This document shows, piece after piece, positions 9,076 to 17,099 of a DNA stretch of 64,000 nt; position 1 is the stretch's first letter; every line of letters starts with the position of its first letter. This stretch comes from Sphingobacterium paucimobilis HER1398 (GTDB lineage Bacteria > Bacteroidota > Bacteroidia > Sphingobacteriales > Sphingobacteriaceae). The stretch lies in NCBI RefSeq assembly GCF_000416985.1, contig NZ_ATDL01000015.1, forward strand, positions 806,001 through 870,000. The letters run 5' to 3'. Under the pieces are notes generated by a model. The model searched no databases, was not told where the DNA came from, and worked only from the letters and a program-made list of their open reading frames with translations. Made by a program: the position numbers and the translations under genes.

Positions 9076-9663
9076 TTAATGAAGTTCCGTTGCTAGGTAA
9101 AATGTCACTAAACATATAGCAATATCCTGATAATGATAAAAGTGGGCTTTCATTATTTTAATGGCTGCTTTGATATGATTATTGACTGTATGTACCGAAA
9201 TATTAAGGATAACAGCAATTTCTTTATTGGTCAGATACTGCTCTCTGCTCATCTGAAAAACTTTACGCTGCTGCTCAGTTAGCGTGTTAAGGGCCAGCTG
9301 ATAGCACTCTTTTATCTCATTCATTGTAATGACATGATCATCATTCAATGCTTCATGGTAATGTTTTTCGACCAATTCTTCCGTGTCGATTTTCTTTTTA
9401 CGTAGATATGCAGCTATCTGTTGCCGGAGTATACCGAAGAAATACTGATCTGGCGCTTCCACATGTGCATACCGATCTCGCATCTGCCATATCTGTAAAA
9501 AGGTATTCATCGTGATATCTTCAGCAATCTCCCTGCTTTTGGTCACATTGAATGTCAATGCTATAAATTTCGGCATAAGGTAGTCGAAAAGAATCTTGAA
9601 ACTCTTTTGATCGCCATGTATCCACGATTGGAAATATTGGTTAAAATCAAACACTCCTTTCAT
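9076..9663 (-). CDS. ECF RNA polymerase sigma factor of nutrient locus 1
   Basis: 195 aa from the ATG at 9661-9663. A longer frame would need a TTG start that lies inside the predicted -7 box, so I use the internal ATG. Region 2 is seen at AEDITMNTFLQIWQMRD, and region 4 has the helix-turn-helix LTEQQRKVFQMSREQYLTNK followed by EIAVILNISVHTVNNHI. ECF factors of this Bacteroidota type activate the adjacent SusC/SusD operon on a signal relayed by FecR. It is the first gene of the locus. The C-terminus has an extra hydrophobic tail (AICLVTFYLATELH), as is common in this group. Confidence 0.93.
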   Translation of the reverse strand: MKGVFDFNQYFQSWIHGDQKSFKILFDYLMPKFIALTFNVTKSREIAEDITMNTFLQIWQMRDRYAHVEAPDQYFFGILRQQIAAYLRKKKIDTEELVEKHYHEALNDDHVITMNEIKECYQLALNTLTEQQRKVFQMSREQYLTNKEIAVILNISVHTVNNHIKAAIKIMKAHFYHYQDIAICLVTFYLATELH

Positions 9664-9678
9664 ACTGAAATATTTGCC

Positions 9679-9686
9679 CAAAGCTA
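9679..9686 (-). promoter_or_regulatory. -7 box in front of the locus 1 sigma factor
   Basis: On the minus strand TAGCTTTG matches TAnnTTTG. The nearest TTG lies only 17 bases upstream, so the -33 element is imperfect. The position implies a very short leader and supports the ATG at 9663 as the start. Confidence 0.4.
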
Positions 9687-9806
9687 ATAAAGCTATATTA
9701 ATTCAATATTAAATCAATAGCAGCTCCACTCTACTCATGCTTCTATTGGCTACAACTAGCAGCACTAAAGATAGATTCCTGAGGATAAAAAACACGGCTC
9801 GATCGC

Positions 9807-9841
9807 AAAAAGACCTGAAGTCTGTGACTTCAGGTCTTTTT
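9807..9841 (-). terminator. strong intrinsic terminator of the first fimbrillin-like gene
   Basis: A perfect 15-bp stem AAAAAGACCTGAAGT/ACTTCAGGTCTTTTT has a 5-nt loop and an A/T tract on both sides, so it can act on either strand. It lies 75 nt past the stop at 9917 and insulates the sigma gene at 9663 from upstream transcription. Confidence 0.88.
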
Positions 9842-9916
9842 ATAATGGGATGAATCAGAACTCACTATAGGTCTATAGCAATAGATGTGGTTTCATATGA
9901 AACCGGCTCCTAAAGA

Positions 9917-11857
9917 TTAGTTTCTATTGATGCCATGATAATGCGCTCTATTCAACATCCAGGAGATGATATTTCCGAACATCATACTATTCGCTATCTG
10001 AAATCCTCCTGCAGGAGTGCCAGCTGCAGGAGAGCCAGATGTAGCCGAAGAGCCATAGCTCGCCAGAATCGGAAACTTAGTACTTGGATCTATCCGGAAC
10101 GGATCTTCTGTTGTACTGGTAACGGCTGTTAGTTTCTCATTCAGGTAGAAACCACCATCTCCAGCAAAAAAGAAACCTTTTGTCTTATGCCTAAACAAAC
10201 TAGCTCCGGGGTTTGAAGGAGCATTTTTATTTTGAGCATGATTACTGTAAATGATGACATCGGGTCCTAGGTTTCCTGTTACATAGGATGTTCCAATTCT
10301 ATCTTGCCCCCAATGATATGGACTCGGATCTCCGAAAGGACCATTGAAAATCTCGTAGTCTGTTAGTCCTGACGGTGTATCCGTAAACTTAAAAACGGCA
10401 TAAGACTCCACATTACGTACCAACCCCACGGAACGTCCTAATATATTCCCTATACCTCTAGCGGCATAAGTCCCCTCAAGATTGGCATCGTCATGTGTAT
10501 AGATAAAATTCCCCCCTCTATCTATATATTGTTTAACAAGATCCCAGCAATCATCATCCAAATAGTCGTACCAATTTGCTACTATTAAGACATCAGGATA
10601 GGTCGCTGGATTAGTCATCAATGCTTTGAATCTATTCCATCCCGTAGAAGATGAGGTTGCTTCAGTAGCTGTAGTTGGCGGGTCGATGGTAAGACTTTTA
10701 ATACCTACATACTTGCTCGTAGGGCCAAAATTCGCTGGTTCTCTTAAGAATGCGCCAGCAGCTGTAGCAGGGGCTAAACGATAGCCATTGCTTGCATTAT
10801 TATTACTAAAAGGCAATATACGCATATTAGGAAGTGCAAAAGTAATATCTAGCGTACCTTTCAGCACATAGCCTTTTTTGTTAATTGGAGTCGGGCCAAA
10901 TCCAAATTCCCCCGTATAACCATCATTGGGAAAACTATCGGAATTAAGCGTTCGCTGTGTAGTGCTCGTATATTGAACCTTAAGACTATTAACCTTCACG
11001 GTATAGTAGTTTATTCCATGATTAGCTGTATAATAATGCATTACCTGCTTTGTCCCAGATGCGCCTACTTCGGTAGTAAAATTTACAGTACTAACATTTG
11101 CAGAAGTTAAAGTTCCAATTGTTCCAGCAAGTATATCGAAAGTACCGGTTTGAACATAATCATTAACTCCAAACTCACCAGTGGCACTCAAGATAGCTCT
11201 AAAGCCTGAGCTTTCTTTGATTTCCATCCGGAGTTGCGTCAATTGATGTTTAAAGGTAATGGGTAATGTTGTACCTACTGCTGTAGGCGTTACCTGGCCA
11301 GAAGCATATAATAAAGGCGTAGTGGTGGGCGTAGTCAACACGGGATTGGTGGTATTTGGTGCGGGTATAGCAGTACTCGTATTGTAGGAATAAGCAAACC
11401 ATTTATAGGTCTGACCTGATGTAACAGTTATATGCTGTGCCTGTCCCGCCGTCACCTCTATCGAGGCTACGAGAGCATTTGCCTGGGTATACACCATAAG
11501 CCGATATCGAATACCATTCACCATAGGTACGGATTTTGTCCCGGGCTTAAGGAGATCTTCAAAACCACTTTGATCAGCACTTTGATCTGATCGGACATTA
11601 AAAATTAGATCATCTTTTACAAAGGTTTCTTGGTCTTCCTGGTCATTCGTAGGCAGTAATACGAAATTGGTATTAGCAGCGGAAGATTTCGTATTGGGCA
11701 TCGTGATGTCACTATCTACTCCTGCTACATCAAAAATAAGGTCTACAGCTTCACCTATAGCTACTTCTTCTTCCTTTTTCGTTTTTGAACAGCCCGTAAC
11801 CAGAACAATAGAGAAAAACAGTAAAAGGATGTTATAAAAAAATGTAGCTTTGAACAT
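9917..11857 (-). CDS. fimbrillin-like (Mfa-like) lipoprotein with an amidotransferase-like C-terminal half
   Basis: 646 aa from the ATG at 11855-11857, which gives a textbook lipoprotein signal with Cys23 (LVTGC). An upstream ATG at 11887 would add ten residues. The N-terminal half resembles fimbrillin-type surface proteins: a GTKSVPMVNGIRYRLMVY segment, then 'GQTYKWFAYSYNT', then a GTTLPITFKHQLTQLRMEI segment. The C-terminal half (from about residue 350) has VLIVANWYDYLDDDCWDLV, then YIDRGGNFIYTHDD, resembling class I glutamine amidotransferase/ThuA-like folds, but I see no clear catalytic Cys. The preceding 54-aa peptide gene ends 35 nt upstream. A cell-surface role is likely; enzymatic activity is not shown. 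Confidence 0.7.
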   Translation of the reverse strand: MFKATFFYNILLLFFSIVLVTGCSKTKKEEEVAIGEAVDLIFDVAGVDSDITMPNTKSSAANTNFVLLPTNDQEDQETFVKDDLIFNVRSDQSADQSGFEDLLKPGTKSVPMVNGIRYRLMVYTQANALVASIEVTAGQAQHITVTSGQTYKWFAYSYNTSTAIPAPNTTNPVLTTPTTTPLLYASGQVTPTAVGTTLPITFKHQLTQLRMEIKESSGFRAILSATGEFGVNDYVQTGTFDILAGTIGTLTSANVSTVNFTTEVGASGTKQVMHYYTANHGINYYTVKVNSLKVQYTSTTQRTLNSDSFPNDGYTGEFGFGPTPINKKGYVLKGTLDITFALPNMRILPFSNNNASNGYRLAPATAAGAFLREPANFGPTSKYVGIKSLTIDPPTTATEATSSSTGWNRFKALMTNPATYPDVLIVANWYDYLDDDCWDLVKQYIDRGGNFIYTHDDANLEGTYAARGIGNILGRSVGLVRNVESYAVFKFTDTPSGLTDYEIFNGPFGDPSPYHWGQDRIGTSYVTGNLGPDVIIYSNHAQNKNAPSNPGASLFRHKTKGFFFAGDGGFYLNEKLTAVTSTTEDPFRIDPSTKFPILASYGSSATSGSPAAGTPAGGFQIANSMMFGNIISWMLNRAHYHGINRN

Positions 11858-11892
11858 ATCTTTCGGTATAATTAACAGTGTTCTCATAGTTT

Positions 11893-12057
11893 TTAATCTA
11901 AATCAACAGTCCAATACTCTGTTCGCTCTATTACATTTTCCTCTTCTATCTGGGGCCTACTCGTAGATCCTCCAGTCACAATAGAAGCGGCCGCTATACT
12001 CTCTTCCAATTCGACCTCAAAAACCTCTATAGTAGGTGATTTATAAACTTTCTTCAT
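11893..12057 (-). CDS. 54-aa conserved small protein preceding a fimbrillin-like gene
   Basis: This short gene (ATG at 12055-12057, TAA at 11893-11895) has no recognised domain. It contains KVYKSPTIEV, then ELEESIAAAS, then an acidic tail with a Trp near the end. The gene at 16897 encodes a 59-aa relative with YVKPT, ELEDCIAASS and the same acidic, Trp-ending tail. Both sit directly upstream of a fimbrillin-like lipoprotein gene on the same strand, which argues that they are real and functionally tied to it. There is no signal peptide, so the product would stay in the cytoplasm unless exported in an unusual way. Its function is unknown. Confidence 0.7.
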   Translation of the reverse strand: MKKVYKSPTIEVFEVELEESIAAASIVTGGSTSRPQIEEENVIERTEYWTVDLD

Positions 12058-12575
12058 AGATATTTATATTATATTAACGTGTTATTCATGCCAAGTAATA
12101 AATTTGTAGATGCATCGTATTTACGTTCTGGTCGAGTCCAATGACTAAGTAAGGATACCGTGAGGCGATAAAATGAATACATATAGTTTTATTTCACTAG
12201 GCATCTGCTGTATTACAGCGGTATTTTAATAAATCCGTAATAGTTGTAGTCAATGAAGGCTTCAAATATTAACAATGCAATAATAAAATATAATATCAGG
12301 AAAGCATGAGAAAGCGTATACTCAAAATTACTCAACTCTAAAAAATCAAACATTCAATGAATAAAATCACATCGAAATCATTATAATCATTGTATTTCTC
12401 AATCAGATGTGGGAAATCGAAATAATAAAAACAGATTAGACTGTAGAAGTCAAACTAGAGATAGTACAAATCAAATATACAGCAGATCAAAGAAATCCCT
12501 TATAATGGATTTCTTTGATCTTACATTGAGATACGCTTTCTCTAGCTAACTTTCGACCTGCTGTGTGAGAGAGCT
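12058..12575. other. 518-bp intergenic region
   Basis: This AT-rich gap between the 54-aa gene and the phosphoesterase (both on the minus strand) should contain the promoter of the small gene, but I find no exact TAnnTTTG on the minus strand. It holds the terminator hairpin at 12484-12521. I see no open frame with protein-like features. Confidence 0.5.
12484..12521 (-). terminator. hairpin after the phosphoesterase gene
   Basis: A perfect 15-bp stem AGATCAAAGAAATCC with its complement encloses an 8-nt loop, 55 nt past the stop at 12576. The tail is only moderately T-rich. Confidence 0.7.
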
Positions 12576-13781
12576 TTATTTTCGATAGACGAAGAGCTCG
12601 TCTATTTTTTGTCCGAGATCACCTATCATCTCTACCTTAATCTGTTTCATATCTGCATGGAGTTTGATTAATGTTCTACTTCCATCTTTCGGGCCACCAC
12701 CTGTAACTATCGGATAGTTATTTGCCCCTGATGTAGGTCCAAAAAACTTACACTGATGAATATGTCCGCTGAGTACCAAATCCACCTTACCTTTATTCAA
12801 TAAGGGTTGGAACAGCGATGCAGCGTGATTAGATCCGTGCCATTGGGGATCTGTAGCAACTGGCGGAATATGCACCAATACGACACGAAATGCTGCTTCC
12901 TTGAAAGCTGGACTCGTAATCTCTCGTTCTAACAATCGAGCTTGCTGTTCTCTATATCCATCATAGTCGACAATACCACCATAGACTGGATGACTGTCTT
13001 TTTTATCCTCTCCTGAATCTAACACAACAAAACGGACGGGACCATACGTGAATGCTTGATACCCTACCTCACTAAAATAGTCGGCAAAGGTGCGCGCAAA
13101 TTTGCCTCGCGTCTCGTGATTGCCACGAGCGTACAAAAATGGTGTGTTTTTGGCAAAGGAATCAACGATCGGATTGAAAAAATGATCAATCAATTGTTGT
13201 TGATCCGTTTGGTAATCGAATATATCTCCATTGAAGAAAACAAAATCCCGTTGTTTATCCTTATCTAAGTCAAGCAGATATCCGATAGAATGTGGCCTAT
13301 CGTGGATGTCATTCAACATCACGAAAGAGACCTCATCCTTTCTATTTTCTAAAGCAATAAATGATTCAATTGGTGACCTCACCTCTGCACCATAACTAAG
13401 CTTGTAAGGTTGAAAATCTTGTATCTCCTTACATACTATTCGATAGTAGTAGGTAGCTCCTGGTTGTAGATCTTTTAGCACGATGCGATGGATACACCCG
13501 ACTGGGCGTAATCCTGCTTTTGATTCTCCATAGGCGATCCGATCGAGATTAGTTGGCTCCATACCATACTCGACCCAACCATGAGCTTCTTTATTGCTGA
13601 TCCATTGGATATGCATATCATCTTGAAAATTCGTCTGTAGATAGGGACCTGTCAAAATCTTAATGCCAGAATCGTCTGCTATGACTTGGGCCAATGCCTG
13701 AGATGGTCCAAAAATTCCAACTCCTCCTAACAAAAGGCTTCCTTTTAAAAAGGATCTCCTACTTTCATTTTTGTTTTTCAT
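12576..13781 (-). CDS. Tat-exported calcineurin-like metallophosphoesterase (purple acid phosphatase-like)
   Basis: 401 aa. A twin-arginine signal (SRRSFLKGSLLLGG, then AQA-type cleavage near residue 32) indicates export of a folded, metal-loaded enzyme. A fibronectin/purple-acid-phosphatase N-terminal domain (about 40-140, with GPYLQ and ATYYYRIVC) precedes the phosphoesterase domain. That domain has the metal ligands in order: NDIHD, GDIFDY, RGNHE, LVHIPP and GHIHQC. The enzyme likely hydrolyses phosphomono- or diesters in the periplasm. The gene stands alone with its own hairpin terminator. It is close to locus 1, which also carries a phosphoesterase-type lipoprotein, but co-regulation is not demonstrated. 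Confidence 0.88.
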   Translation of the reverse strand: MKNKNESRRSFLKGSLLLGGVGIFGPSQALAQVIADDSGIKILTGPYLQTNFQDDMHIQWISNKEAHGWVEYGMEPTNLDRIAYGESKAGLRPVGCIHRIVLKDLQPGATYYYRIVCKEIQDFQPYKLSYGAEVRSPIESFIALENRKDEVSFVMLNDIHDRPHSIGYLLDLDKDKQRDFVFFNGDIFDYQTDQQQLIDHFFNPIVDSFAKNTPFLYARGNHETRGKFARTFADYFSEVGYQAFTYGPVRFVVLDSGEDKKDSHPVYGGIVDYDGYREQQARLLEREITSPAFKEAAFRVVLVHIPPVATDPQWHGSNHAASLFQPLLNKGKVDLVLSGHIHQCKFFGPTSGANNYPIVTGGGPKDGSRTLIKLHADMKQIKVEMIGDLGQKIDELFVYRK

Positions 13782-14058
13782 CTATTCAATAAATTAAATC
13801 TAGATATGCTTTAAAAACCAGAGTAACTTGCCCCCATACTCCAGTCTATTCAAAATTTTTTATAATGCTGCGAGAAGATCAGCATTTGATTAAACGCCTT
13901 GTCAACTCGCTACAAGATAACAGACCAAAACATAAAAACAAAGCCACCTTTTGTAAATCTATAAACACAACCGGTTGTCATATTCAAATATTTTACTATC
14001 TATAACTTACACGGAGGTAATATCACAGTTGTAAATGAAATATAATTTACTACCAATT

Positions 14059-15090
14059 TTAACGGTAGTATTTCTTCTGAAGCCATAAACTTGCCCTTAC
14101 TAACAGGATCAGTACAGGCACTTCTATCAATGGGCCTATGACACCAACGAATGCCTGCGGTGAATGTATACCAAAAACGGCTATAGCTACCGCAATGGCC
14201 AACTCGAAATTGTTGCCGGTGGCTGTAAATGATATGGCTGCATTCTTATCGTAGGCTACCCCCATAGATTTGTTAATGAAAAAGCTAACAAAGAACATAA
14301 GTACGAAGTAGATAATTAAGGGTATCGCGACTTTGACGACCTGCATAGGTAGCTGTACGATCTGCTCGCCCTTCAAGCTAAACATCAACACAATGGTAAA
14401 CAGTAGGGCATATAAGGTAAATGGTGATATAAAGGGGATGAATTTTCTATTGTACCAATTTTCGCCTTTCAACGTAGATAGGTATTTATGGCTCAAGAAG
14501 CCTGCCAAGAACGGTATGCCTAAGTATATCAATACGCTTTTAATGACTTCGCTCATTTCTATCGAAATGGAGTATTCTGCAAAGCCCAAATAAGCAGGCA
14601 GCACATTGATGAAAAGCCAAACAAACAGACTATAAAATAATACTTGGAAAACACTGTTGAGTGCGATCAAAAGTGCTGCGTATTCTCTATTTCCCTTAGC
14701 TAGGTCATTCCATACGATAACCATGGCAATACATCTGGCTAGCCCAATAAGTATGAGACCGACCATATAGTCTGGCTCATTTCTTAAAAAGACGATAGCA
14801 AGTATGAACATGAGTACAGGACCGACAAGCCAATTGAGGATGAGCGATAGGCTGAGTACTTTTTTATCCTTAAAGGCTAGAGGTAATAGGTTGTAATTGA
14901 CCTTGGCCAATGGTGGATACATCATTATTATCAGGCCAATGGCAAGAGGGAGGTTTGTGGCTCCAATAGACATTTTGTCCATTACGTCCGAAATACCTGG
15001 AAAAACATTACCGATCAATATCCCTATACCCATGGCTATAAAAATCCAAAGGGTGAGATATCTGTCTAGAAACTTCATTTTTATGTGCAT
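14059..15090 (-). CDS. acr3: ACR3-family arsenite efflux permease
   Basis: 343 aa from ATG 15088-15090, or 339 aa from ATG 15076-15078 (MKFLDRYLTLW). A frame extending to 15258 would overlap the phosphatase gene by 160 nt with non-membrane sequence, so it is rejected. About ten membrane helices are visible. Family signatures are GLARCIAMVIVWNDLA with the conserved Cys that binds As(III), and GNNFELAIAVAI plus GPLIEVPVLI with conserved Glu residues. The permease exports arsenite across the inner membrane. The gene is the last of the ars operon, 7 nt after the phosphatase-type arsC. Family call is firm. Confidence 0.95.
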   Translation of the reverse strand: MHIKMKFLDRYLTLWIFIAMGIGILIGNVFPGISDVMDKMSIGATNLPLAIGLIIMMYPPLAKVNYNLLPLAFKDKKVLSLSLILNWLVGPVLMFILAIVFLRNEPDYMVGLILIGLARCIAMVIVWNDLAKGNREYAALLIALNSVFQVLFYSLFVWLFINVLPAYLGFAEYSISIEMSEVIKSVLIYLGIPFLAGFLSHKYLSTLKGENWYNRKFIPFISPFTLYALLFTIVLMFSLKGEQIVQLPMQVVKVAIPLIIYFVLMFFVSFFINKSMGVAYDKNAAISFTATGNNFELAIAVAIAVFGIHSPQAFVGVIGPLIEVPVLILLVRASLWLQKKYYR

Positions 15091-15097
15091 AGCTATT

Positions 15098-15706
15098 TTA
15101 TTTGATCTGTGAGAATACGTAGAACATTTCCGCGGCAATCTCTCGGCTCCTACTTTCATATACTTCATCCTGTTGATCAGTTCCATCGGAGATTTTAGGA
15201 TCTTCATACGTAATAGGTATGCGCTTTTCGGCTCCGGCGATGAAAGGACACCCACCATCGGCCTGTGAACAGGTCATTACAGCCACAAACTCGGACTCTG
15301 GATTGAATGAGGCATCGTATTTCTTAGAGAATCCTATTATCGGATGTGCATTCTTATCGTATTTAAGTGCATAGATTGGGTTTGCTCCTGCAGAAATGAT
15401 ATCGACCTGAATTCCTGCATTCTGGAATGTTTTTGCTATTTTAGGGAACATTGCTGTTTCTTCGGTACCACCAGAATAGCATCTGACGCGCTGTATCTGG
15501 TAATGTGCAGCCGCAATCTGTGCCCAAACTTGGGATAAGTGGCTTCGTCTGGAATTATGTGTACAGATAAAGTTGATGTTGATATCGACGTTGGCATCTA
15601 CTTTTTGCTGTATGTATTCAACCAAGGGCTGTAAGATGGGTTTACGCCCTTGGTTGATACCCGATTCCTGAATGAATGAAACTGTATCGGCTAACTTTGA
15701 ATACAT
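15098..15706 (-). CDS. arsC: low-molecular-weight phosphatase-type arsenate reductase
   Basis: 202 aa. It contains the phosphatase P-loop CTHNSRRS (C-x5-R-S) at about residue 49, a later DP pair in YEDPKISD that resembles the general-acid loop, and two further Cys (MTCSQADGGCPF) that could serve as redox relay thiols as in thioredoxin-coupled arsenate reductases. It would reduce As(V) to As(III) for export by the adjacent ACR3. Bacteroidota ars operons often carry such a somewhat longer LMW-PTP-like protein. The preceding gene ends 12 nt upstream, so the two are co-transcribed. Confidence 0.87.
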   Translation of the reverse strand: MYSKLADTVSFIQESGINQGRKPILQPLVEYIQQKVDANVDININFICTHNSRRSHLSQVWAQIAAAHYQIQRVRCYSGGTEETAMFPKIAKTFQNAGIQVDIISAGANPIYALKYDKNAHPIIGFSKKYDASFNPESEFVAVMTCSQADGGCPFIAGAEKRIPITYEDPKISDGTDQQDEVYESRSREIAAEMFYVFSQIK

Positions 15707-15718
15707 CGTAATTTTTGA

Positions 15719-16174
15719 TTAACAACAGCCGGAGCCTGGTGTACAACTATTGGACGGAGACTCGACAACATTCAACCGACTGGGAATGCCGCAAGCATCT
15801 TCTGCTAAACAGGCTGTTGTCTTATTGGTCAAGACAAATGTTTTTCCATTGAAGTCTAAGCCGTATTTGCCTATGGTGGTGCTTTGGTATTCCACCTCTA
15901 TCTCGAAATCTCCGATATTAAGTTTCTTTTCGGACAGTTCGATGATATGCAATAATTTCCCTGGCTTTAGCCGGTGCTCGTAGTCATCGGTATTCCATAG
16001 TTGAAAGTTGACCGTGTTCTCCGTTCTGGTAACGCCTCCACAGTCGATAAAATGCTTGATGATCTGACCTACCTCGGTAACGTGAAAGTGTTCTGGTACA
16101 AATGTTCCGTCTTCTAACTGGAATTCAACATGGTCTAATGTTGGTAGGATTTGTTTGATTTCTGATAATGTCAT
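15719..16174 (-). CDS. small Cys-tailed protein of the ars operon (DUF6428-like)
   Basis: 151 aa from the ATG at 16172-16174 (MTLSEIKQ). The longer start at 16201 lies inside the predicted ArsR operator, so the shorter one is preferred. No catalytic motif is recognised. The C-terminus ends CTPGSGCC and there are further Cys residues (DCGG, TACLAEDACG), suggesting metal or metalloid binding. A protein of this kind recurs between arsR and the phosphatase gene in Bacteroidota ars clusters; I recall it as DUF6428, but cannot confirm the accession here. A chaperone or sensor role for arsenite is plausible and unproven. Confidence 0.65.
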   Translation of the reverse strand: MTLSEIKQILPTLDHVEFQLEDGTFVPEHFHVTEVGQIIKHFIDCGGVTRTENTVNFQLWNTDDYEHRLKPGKLLHIIELSEKKLNIGDFEIEVEYQSTTIGKYGLDFNGKTFVLTNKTTACLAEDACGIPSRLNVVESPSNSCTPGSGCC

Positions 16175-16190
16175 CGTATTTGTTGTTTTA

Positions 16191-16212
16191 TATATCGCCA
16201 TATTACGATATA
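16191..16212 (-). promoter_or_regulatory. candidate ArsR operator of the ars structural genes
   Basis: The dyad TATATCG-N8-CGATATA shares its TATCG/CGATA half-site with the dyad in front of arsR (16615-16632). It covers the region just upstream of the ATG at 16174. Confidence 0.55.
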
Positions 16213-16218
16213 TAGGTA

Positions 16219-16258
16219 TAAAAAAAGAGCGCTATTTATTCTTTCCTTGAATAGCCGC
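16219..16258 (-). terminator. intrinsic terminator after arsR
   Basis: On the minus strand a GCGGCTATT / AATAGCGC stem, with one bulged base, is followed by a CTCTTTTTTT tract. It separates arsR from the structural genes, which then start from their own operator. Confidence 0.65.
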
Positions 16259-16272
16259 CCGGAAAACTTTGT

Positions 16273-16599
16273 TTAACAGCATTTCTGATTATTTACTGTT
16301 ACTATAATATCTGCGAAGTACTGTTTGATGATAGAAAAGGTGGTTTCGTCAATACAATAGCAAATTGATGTACCCTCTATGCTTCCTTTTATAAGTCCCG
16401 CATTCTTTAGCTCCTTGAGATGTTGAGATATGGTGGATTGGGCCAGAGGCAACTCATCTACAATATCGCTGCATATACATGCATTTACTTTCAATAGATA
16501 TTCTATAATCGCGATTCGGGCCGGATGGCCTAAAGCTTTGGCTATACCAGCGATCTTATTTTGACTTTCTGTAAAGTGATTTGCTTTAGTAGCTCCCAT
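16273..16599 (-). CDS. arsR: ArsR/SmtB-family arsenic-responsive repressor
   Basis: 108 aa winged-helix protein. It has the KALGHPARIAIIEYLL start of the fold, then ACICSDIVDELP. The paired Cys of CIC corresponds to the ELCVCDL-type As(III) site on helix alpha-3, and the recognition helix follows as LAQSTISQHLKELKNAGLI. A terminal CC may add a thiol. It represses by binding dyads until arsenite is bound. The gene is preceded by a dyad and followed by a terminator, and the structural genes downstream have a matching dyad. Confidence 0.93.
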   Translation of the reverse strand: MGATKANHFTESQNKIAGIAKALGHPARIAIIEYLLKVNACICSDIVDELPLAQSTISQHLKELKNAGLIKGSIEGTSICYCIDETTFSIIKQYFADIIVTVNNQKCC

Positions 16600-16614
16600 T
16601 CAGTTTAACTTATG

Positions 16615-16632
16615 TATCGTAAAATTACGATA
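16615..16632 (-). promoter_or_regulatory. candidate ArsR operator of arsR itself
   Basis: A perfect dyad TATCGTAA-AA-TTACGATA lies 16 nt upstream of the arsR start, in the right place for autorepression. Its half-site matches the dyad at 16191-16212. Confidence 0.6.
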
Positions 16633-16896
16633 TACATTTTTAATATGGAAATATTTTTCCGAATTCGTACTTGGTATACCTCGATCGGGGGATGAGACCG
16701 CCGTTGCCTAATAACACACTGAGGAACAAAAATATAACTTAGAAAAAGGGCATAGTATTTGTACAAAGCACAATAAAACACATTTGCAGCTACACGTTGT
16801 AAGCAGACTACCGACCAAGCTTAAAATTGCTGAAAAGCAAAACATGAGTTTCAAGCCGAAGACCAGTAGCTATGAAAAACATCTAAAATCGTAAAA

Positions 16897-17076
16897 ATGA
16901 ATTTAACACCAAGCGCTTCTACAAGAAAAACATATGTAAAGCCGACCCTGAAAATAACGTATATAGAACTTGAGGATTGTATTGCTGCCTCCTCGGTACA
17001 GCCTATCAATAATCATACAGAAGTTAAAGAGCAATGGGATGAACTCGGAAATGTATTCGAAGACGTAGAATGGTAA
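16897..17076 (+). CDS. 59-aa conserved small protein preceding the second fimbrillin-like gene
   Basis: ATG 16897-16899, TAA 17074-17076. It is a relative of the 54-aa product at 11893. Shared features are TYVKPT versus VYKSPT, ELEDCIAASS versus ELEESIAAAS, and an acidic tail ending in Trp. No signal peptide or known domain is visible. The stop falls 23 nt before the ATG (17100) of the fimbrillin-like lipoprotein, so the two are probably translated from one mRNA. Finding two diverged copies in the same genetic position supports real coding. Its function is unknown. Confidence 0.7.
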   Translation: MNLTPSASTRKTYVKPTLKITYIELEDCIAASSVQPINNHTEVKEQWDELGNVFEDVEW

Positions 17077-17099
17077 ATCATTTCAAACAAGAAAAAATC

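Noticed and set aside
15091-15258. N-terminal extension of the ACR3 gene
   Set aside because: The extension overlaps the phosphatase gene by about 160 nt in another frame and encodes no membrane-like sequence. The family N-terminus fits the ATG at 15090 or 15078.
16640-16660. Near-palindrome GGAAATATTTTTCC as an operator
   Set aside because: Imperfect, and of a kind expected by chance in AT-rich sequence.
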